NCBI GenBank assembly: GCA_007132365.1
Contig: SLOS01000219.1
Coordinates: 1-9,844, forward strand
Direction: 5' to 3'
Length of the DNA: 9,844 bases
From: Bacteroidales bacterium
Lineage (GTDB): Bacteria; Bacteroidota; Bacteroidia; Bacteroidales; PUMT01
Numbering within the stretch: position 1 is the stretch's first letter; the number at the start of each line of letters is the position of its first letter. Below the pieces are notes generated by a model, which worked only from the letters and a program-made list of their open reading frames with translations, made no database searches and was not told the origin of the DNA. Below, in pieces: positions 6,132-9,844 of this stretch. A program made the translations under genes and the position numbers.

Positions 6132-7286
6132 ATGGATAAAGGACGCCGCAATTTTTTCAGATTATTTGCAGCCGGCAGCCTGGGAGCCGGATTATCTCCG
6201 GTCATGGCTGCCAATCTGGCAAATTTAACTGCCCGTCAGCCAACGGCCACAAATATTGCCGATGCGCTAAAATATCCGCGTAACGAAAACTCCATGCCGG
6301 GCAGGTACCCCGGCAGGGTTGTCAGGATAGTTGATGAAAATTCAATTGCCGAAGATGTAATACAGGAAGATGCAGTATATGAAATGCTTGAGGGAGGCAT
6401 TAAAAATCTCACTGAAGAAACAGATACTTCACGTGCATGGCGACAATTCGTTTCACCTGGTGAGGTAATAGGCCTTAAGGTTAATCCCATCGGAGGGAAA
6501 CTTCTTTCGACCAGCCATGCACTGGTTAAATCAGTTATCTCCCAGCTTGAGCAAAGCGGCATACCAAAAGAGAAGATTGTCATTTTTGACCGCCGGATGC
6601 AGCAATTGCTGGATGCCGGGTTTACACCCGGTAATTATCCGGGGATCACCATATGGGGGACCGAGCATGTTGATGAGAGCGGCTCTTATTATGACGAAAA
6701 GGGCAAACTTTACAGTCTGTCAAGGATTGACAGGGACTGGCACTACTGGGCAGATTGTGAAATGGATTATGATGATTATATGCTGCCTTTCATGGTAAAC
6801 CAGGGTAAATACTCCTATTTCACCAAAATCGTTACCCGGCAACTTGACAAAATAATCAACCTCCCCATTATGAAGAACGCCGGTGCATCAATTACCCTGT
6901 GCCTGAAGAACCTGGGCTACGGAGTAATTACCAATACCAGCAGGCTGCATTCCACTCTGTGGGCAGAAACCTCTGCCCAGGTGTGCGCATTCCCTCCCGT
7001 GCGTGACAAGGTGGTTCTGAATATTGCCGACGGGATAAGGGGATGCTATGATGGTGGCCCAGGGGCAAACCCGCAGTTTTTCACCGATTACAGGATGCTT
7101 TTACTGGGCACTGATCCTGTGGCGGTTGACACGGCAGGTTATGATATCATAATAGGCAAAAGGATAGAGATGGGACGGCAGGCGGGTTTTGCCGATGTGG
7201 GGCTCCGGCAGATGCTGCTTGCTGAGGAACTGGGATTGGGAATTGCAGACCGGGAAAGGATTGATCTTAGAACTGCAGGCCGGTAG
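6132..7286 (+). CDS. Tat-exported DUF362 domain protein
   Basis: The 384-residue protein starts MDKGRRNFFRLFAAGSLGAG, a twin-arginine signal (RR at 5-6, Phe at 8, moderately hydrophobic h-region, cleavage probably near VMA at 24-26). This implies export of a folded, possibly cofactor-bearing protein. Features typical of DUF362 follow: PGEVIGLKVNPIGG (109-122), a KEKIVIFDR segment (146-154), INLPIMKNAGASITLCLKN (242-260) and LNIADGIRGCYDGGPG (296-311). The last is TDPVAVDTAGYDII (327-340). Many DUF362 proteins are annotated as iron-sulfur proteins, but this one has only four scattered cysteines (209, 257, 285, 305) and no CxxCxxC ferredoxin motif, so an Fe-S cluster is not supported. The reaction is unknown. 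It is the middle member of a probable operon, 32 bp after the barrel gene and 41 bp before the DUF6599-like gene. Confidence 0.85.
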   Translation: MDKGRRNFFRLFAAGSLGAGLSPVMAANLANLTARQPTATNIADALKYPRNENSMPGRYPGRVVRIVDENSIAEDVIQEDAVYEMLEGGIKNLTEETDTSRAWRQFVSPGEVIGLKVNPIGGKLLSTSHALVKSVISQLEQSGIPKEKIVIFDRRMQQLLDAGFTPGNYPGITIWGTEHVDESGSYYDEKGKLYSLSRIDRDWHYWADCEMDYDDYMLPFMVNQGKYSYFTKIVTRQLDKIINLPIMKNAGASITLCLKNLGYGVITNTSRLHSTLWAETSAQVCAFPPVRDKVVLNIADGIRGCYDGGPGANPQFFTDYRMLLLGTDPVAVDTAGYDIIIGKRIEMGRQAGFADVGLRQMLLAEELGLGIADRERIDLRTAGR

Positions 7287-7327
7287 CATTTAAAAAAGTA
7301 TTATTATATCTGAAATTTAATTCAATA

Positions 7328-8155
7328 ATGAGACTGTCAGTCGCAGTATTAATTCTTTGCTTTTTTTCATGGACCCTGACCGCAGGGGATATGCCTGTTC
7401 CCACCCGGGAGGATATGCCCGGTTCTGATATTGTAAGGGAGGAAGTGTTTGTCGGCGGAGCACTTTGGGGACTGATCAACGGTGGTGCTGATCTCTACTA
7501 TGAATACGGATTTGACCGTATGGCCCTCCAGGAGATAGAGTGGCAGGGAGAGGAGTTCCGGCTGGAGCTTTACCGTATGAAAAGCCCCGGTGCAGCTTTT
7601 GGTGTTTTTTCGGTTTCGGTGCACGGGTGCGAAGTCGGGGGACCGGCAAGTACGGGAGATTGCCTGAACAGGTTTCAGTACCAGCTATATTCCGGCAACT
7701 ATTACCTTTCGCTAATAAACTATTCGGGCAGTGACAAAGCGAGGGAATTGTCAGTTGATATAGGATCAATCGTTGCATCTGCAAGCGGGGATATCAGGGT
7801 TGATCTGCCCGGGCTTTTCCGTCAGGATATGTTCAAAGAGATCATTGATGAGATAAAGATGATCAGGGGCATATTGGGTTTGCAGAATGCTCTGCCCCAT
7901 CTGGCCTCTTTGTATGAGGGACTGGAGGATTATACCGTATGGTACATTGAACTTGAAGATACGGAGGGCAAGACGGAGATCCTGCTGACAGAAACCGGCG
8001 ATTACTTTGACATTAATGCTTCAGACAGATTCGAATTACGGCTAGGGAAGGCAGGGTTTACTGCCGGGAGAAAAAATAACAGGATACTGGCGGTGAGATC
8101 GGCAGCGGGCAGAGAGCAGGATAATGAAATTCTCAGACTTATACCGGCCGGCTAA
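7328..8155 (+). CDS. Exported DUF6599-like protein of unknown function
   Basis: This 275-residue protein has an N-terminal signal peptide (MRLSVAVLILCFFSWTLTAG). The Cys at residue 11 lies inside the hydrophobic core and not in a lipobox, so the protein is probably soluble in the periplasm. The best-marked segments are LWGLINGGADLYYEYGF (47-62), which links it by recognition to the DUF6599 family, LYRMKSPGAAFGVFSVS (81-97), and FQYQLYSGNYYLSLIN (116-131). Cys101 and Cys112 flank a short loop and could form a disulfide. A helical segment follows around residues 160-200 and a second beta-rich part to the end. No catalytic motif is recognised. Position directly after a Tat-exported DUF362 gene, with 41 bp between, suggests that the two act together, as inferred from linkage only. 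The gene is convergent with miaB. Confidence 0.75.
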   Translation: MRLSVAVLILCFFSWTLTAGDMPVPTREDMPGSDIVREEVFVGGALWGLINGGADLYYEYGFDRMALQEIEWQGEEFRLELYRMKSPGAAFGVFSVSVHGCEVGGPASTGDCLNRFQYQLYSGNYYLSLINYSGSDKARELSVDIGSIVASASGDIRVDLPGLFRQDMFKEIIDEIKMIRGILGLQNALPHLASLYEGLEDYTVWYIELEDTEGKTEILLTETGDYFDINASDRFELRLGKAGFTAGRKNNRILAVRSAAGREQDNEILRLIPAG

Positions 8156-8200
8156 AGAAAAACAGTCTGCAGGGATATCCCTATTCTGAAGAGGCTATCC
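8156..8200. other. Short convergent gap between the DUF6599-like gene and miaB
   Basis: The 45-bp gap contains the 12-bp palindrome AGGGATATCCCT (8171-8182) and one unit of a tandem repeat. No stem-loop with T-run is present for either gene, so transcripts from the two sides probably overlap at their 3' ends. Confidence 0.4.
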
Positions 8201-8215
8201 TTATTCTGAAGAGGC
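8176..8215. repeat. 20-bp tandem duplication across the miaB stop codon
   Basis: Positions 8176-8195 and 8196-8215 are two adjacent 20-bp units that differ only at 8181 (C) against 8201 (T). The right-hand unit encodes the last miaB codons Ala-Ser-Ser-Glu and TAA. The left-hand unit is a downstream copy in which the equivalent stop reads TAG and lies out of frame. The duplication does not change the protein. Confidence 0.9.
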
Positions 8216-9571
8216 CATACCAATGAGTGTTGCCGGGGTGAACCTGGTAATACGCACATTTACAAAATCTCCAGGCTTAAGGCCATCTGACGGAAACACA
8301 GCGACCTTGTTCTGCGATGTGCGTCCAAACAGTTCGGTATCTGATTTCTTTGATGTTCCTTCAACAAGAACTTCATATGTCATGCCCAGATCAGCTTCCT
8401 TGCTTCTTGCAGATATTTTTCCCTGTAGCGCTATTATTTCATTGAGCCTCCTTGTCTTGGTCTCCTCGGGAACATCATCCTTCAGCTTTCTGGCAGCATC
8501 GGTACCGGGTCTTTCGTTGTATTTGAACATATAGGCAAAATCATAACCTGCATCTACAAGAAGACTGAGTGTCTGCCGGTGATCCTGTTCAGTCTCGGAG
8601 CAGAATCCTGCTATGATATCTGTTGATAATGCACAGCCTGGAATTATCCTCCTTATGGCATAAATTCTTTCAAGGTATTGCTCCCTGCTGTATCCCCTGT
8701 TCATCAGTTTTAAAATCCTGCTGCTGCCTGACTGGACGGGCAGATGTATATGCCTGCAGATGTTTGGGTGTCCGGCTATGGTATACAGCAGCTCATCACT
8801 GATATCCCTGGGGTGCGATGTTGAGAACCGTATTCGCATCCGGGGAAACATGGTGGCAACCTTTTCGATCAGATTCGCAAAATTGAGTGATTCGTCCTTT
8901 CCTTTGCTTTCCCAGCTGTATGAATTAACATTTTGTCCGAGCAGGGTAACTTCCCTGTATCCCTTTAAAGCCAGCTCTCCTGTTTCGTCCAGTATTGATT
9001 CAGGGTCTCTGCTGCGCTCCTCACCACGGGTATATGGCACTACACAATATGAGCAGAAATTATTACAGCCCCTCATTATCGAGACAAAGGCAGATACCCC
9101 GTTTTTATCAGTTCTTACGGGACTTATATCGGCATAGGTTTCCTCCCTGCTTAACAGTACATTTATAGCTTTCTGGCCGGTTGCGGCCTCTTCTATAAGT
9201 GCAGGCAACTCCCTGTAGGCATCAGGGCCGATAACCATGTCCACCAGTTTTTCCTTCTCCAGCAGTTTCTCCTTGAGCCTTTCGGCCATGCATCCTATAA
9301 CGCCGACCAGCAACTCCGGTTTTTTGTTTTTTATCTGCCTGAAAACATCCAGCCTGCCCCATACCCGCTGTTCCGCATTTTCCCTTATTGAGCAGGTGTT
9401 GATAAGGATTAAGTCCGCCTCATCTATTTCTGAAGTAAAGGCAACGCCATTTTCCTGCATTATGGAGACCACAACTTCTGAATCACTTACATTCATCTGG
9501 CATCCGTATGTTTCTATGTAGAGCTTGCGGGGTTCATTATTACCAAATTCTTTTGCCATGGAACGAGGCAT
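8201..9571 (-). CDS. miaB: tRNA-2-methylthio-N6-dimethylallyladenosine synthase
   Basis: MiaB is a cytoplasmic radical-SAM methylthiotransferase that converts i6A37 to ms2i6A37 in tRNAs reading UNN codons. Numbered from the ATG at 9571 (456 residues), the N-terminal UPF0004 domain holds cluster ligands Cys24 (YGCQMN), Cys60 (NTCSIRENAEQRVWG) and Cys94 (IGCMAERLKE). The radical-SAM cluster is Cys169-x3-Cys173-x2-Cys176 in MRGCNNFCSYCVVPYTRG. The core continues with LLGQNVNSY, FSTSHPRDI, HLPVQSGSSRILKLMNRGY and TDIIAGFCSE, and a C-terminal TRAM domain ends the protein. The QNVNSY and CVVPYTRG wording indicates MiaB over RimO or MtaB. The start is uncertain: ATGs at 9598, 9571 and 9559 are all in frame. 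An in-frame TTG at 9622 lies inside the -7 box and can be dismissed; 9571 is preferred for its A/T-rich upstream context. Confidence 0.96.
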   Translation of the reverse strand: MPRSMAKEFGNNEPRKLYIETYGCQMNVSDSEVVVSIMQENGVAFTSEIDEADLILINTCSIRENAEQRVWGRLDVFRQIKNKKPELLVGVIGCMAERLKEKLLEKEKLVDMVIGPDAYRELPALIEEAATGQKAINVLLSREETYADISPVRTDKNGVSAFVSIMRGCNNFCSYCVVPYTRGEERSRDPESILDETGELALKGYREVTLLGQNVNSYSWESKGKDESLNFANLIEKVATMFPRMRIRFSTSHPRDISDELLYTIAGHPNICRHIHLPVQSGSSRILKLMNRGYSREQYLERIYAIRRIIPGCALSTDIIAGFCSETEQDHRQTLSLLVDAGYDFAYMFKYNERPGTDAARKLKDDVPEETKTRRLNEIIALQGKISARSKEADLGMTYEVLVEGTSKKSDTELFGRTSQNKVAVFPSDGLKPGDFVNVRITRFTPATLIGMASSE

Positions 9572-9615
9572 AATATATTTATTGTTCAAAGGTATCATGT
9601 AAGGATATGTAATTA

Positions 9616-9646
9616 TCTGCAAAGTTACATTAATAATATATATTTG
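9616..9646 (+). promoter_or_regulatory. Promoter of yebC
   Basis: TATATTTG at 9639-9646 is an exact match to the Bacteroidota -7 consensus TAnnTTTG. It follows TCTG at 9616-9619 (one mismatch to TTTG) at a 19-bp spacing. The start of transcription would fall near 9650, giving a leader of only about 15 nt before the ATG at 9665. Confidence 0.6.
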
Positions 9647-9650
9647 CTAA
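9620..9650 (-). promoter_or_regulatory. Promoter of miaB
   Basis: On the minus strand TAACTTTG (9627-9620) matches the -7 consensus exactly. A TTAG at 9650-9647, with another T before it, stands 19 bp upstream as an approximate -33. Transcription would begin near 9616, which rules out a translation start at 9622 and leaves leaders of about 18, 45 or 57 nt to the candidate ATGs. Confidence 0.6.
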
Positions 9651-9664
9651 AAATAGATAACGCT

Positions 9665-9844
9665 ATGTCAGGACACAGTAAATGGTCGACGATAAAAAGG
9701 AAAAAAGGAGCAGCTGATGCCAAACGCAGTAAGATATTCTCGCGTATTGTAAAGGAAATAGAAGTGTCGGTGCGTGAAGGCGGACCTGATCCGGAAGCCA
9801 ATCCGCGGCTCAGGCTTGCAATAGCCAATGCCAAGGGTGTGAAC
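9665..9844 (+). CDS. yebC: YebC/PmpR family protein, N-terminal part
   Basis: The first 60 codons are present and the window ends inside the gene. The start MSGHSKWSTIKRKKGAADAK is the hallmark N-terminus of the YebC/PmpR (TACO1-like) family. It continues with RSKIFSRIVKEIEVSVREGG and NPRLRLAIANAKGVN, all in the expected positions. Family members are described as DNA-binding regulators, and some more recently as translation factors that relieve ribosome stalling; this fragment cannot decide between them. It is divergent from miaB, with overlapping promoter elements. Confidence 0.96.
   Translation, partial: MSGHSKWSTIKRKKGAADAKRSKIFSRIVKEIEVSVREGGPDPEANPRLRLAIANAKGVN

Noticed and set aside
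9620..9622. TTG at 9622 as the miaB start
   Set aside because: The TTG is the last part of the exact -7 box TAACTTTG on the same strand, so it would lie upstream of the transcript.
9625..9834. A 69-codon minus-strand open frame at the right edge
   Set aside because: It is fully antisense to the unmistakable yebC N-terminus.
1..9844. CRISPR array, tRNA or rRNA genes, insertion sequences, phage or toxin-antitoxin genes
   Set aside because: I looked for regularly spaced repeats, tRNA-like cloverleaf segments, transposase motifs and small paired open frames and found nothing that supports any of them.

Overview
The window reads as a piece of a Bacteroidota chromosome, probably Bacteroidales-like. 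The evidence is the aspartyl-tRNA synthetase, TadA and MiaB sequences, which have the Bacteroidota flavour (for example AspRS starting MYRTHTCGEL), the lack of Shine-Dalgarno sequences before most starts, and several good matches to the Bacteroidota promoter (-33 TTG/TTTG, about 19 bp, -7 TAnnTTTG). This assignment is by recognition only; no search was run.

Layout, left to right. (1) 1-210: the 3' end of a malic enzyme of the MaeB type (phosphotransacetylase-like C-terminus), + strand. (2) 382-897: an AraC-type DNA-binding protein that stops part-way into a membrane segment and looks like the N-terminal stub of a larger HTH-membrane-sensor protein. (3) 1103-1831: an exported Prx6-like peroxiredoxin, preceded by a cluster of short direct and inverted repeats that could be an operator. 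(4) 1931-2941, - strand: a shrunken S9 prolyl-oligopeptidase-family pseudogene with several deletions and frame changes. (5) 3050-3499, - strand: tadA, divergent from aspS (3671-5422, +). (6) 5545-8155, +: a probable three-gene run of exported proteins, namely a DUF3575-like outer-membrane barrel, a Tat-signal DUF362 protein and a DUF6599-like protein. (7) 8201-9571, - strand: miaB, convergent with (6) and divergent from yebC, whose first 60 codons close the window.

Three genes belong to translation: tadA (wobble inosine), aspS (charging of tRNA-Asp) and miaB (ms2i6A37 modification). yebC belongs to a family of regulators or translation factors. The part with unknown biology is the DUF3575-DUF362-DUF6599 run, where all three products appear to leave the cytoplasm. 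The left third shows gene decay: a truncated regulator and a collapsed peptidase lie on either side of the peroxiredoxin. I see no CRISPR array, tRNA, rRNA, insertion sequence, phage gene or obvious defence system. The most notable regulatory structures are the repeat cluster before the peroxiredoxin, a 12-bp palindrome sitting on a putative -7 box before the AraC-type gene, and interlocked divergent promoters between miaB and yebC.
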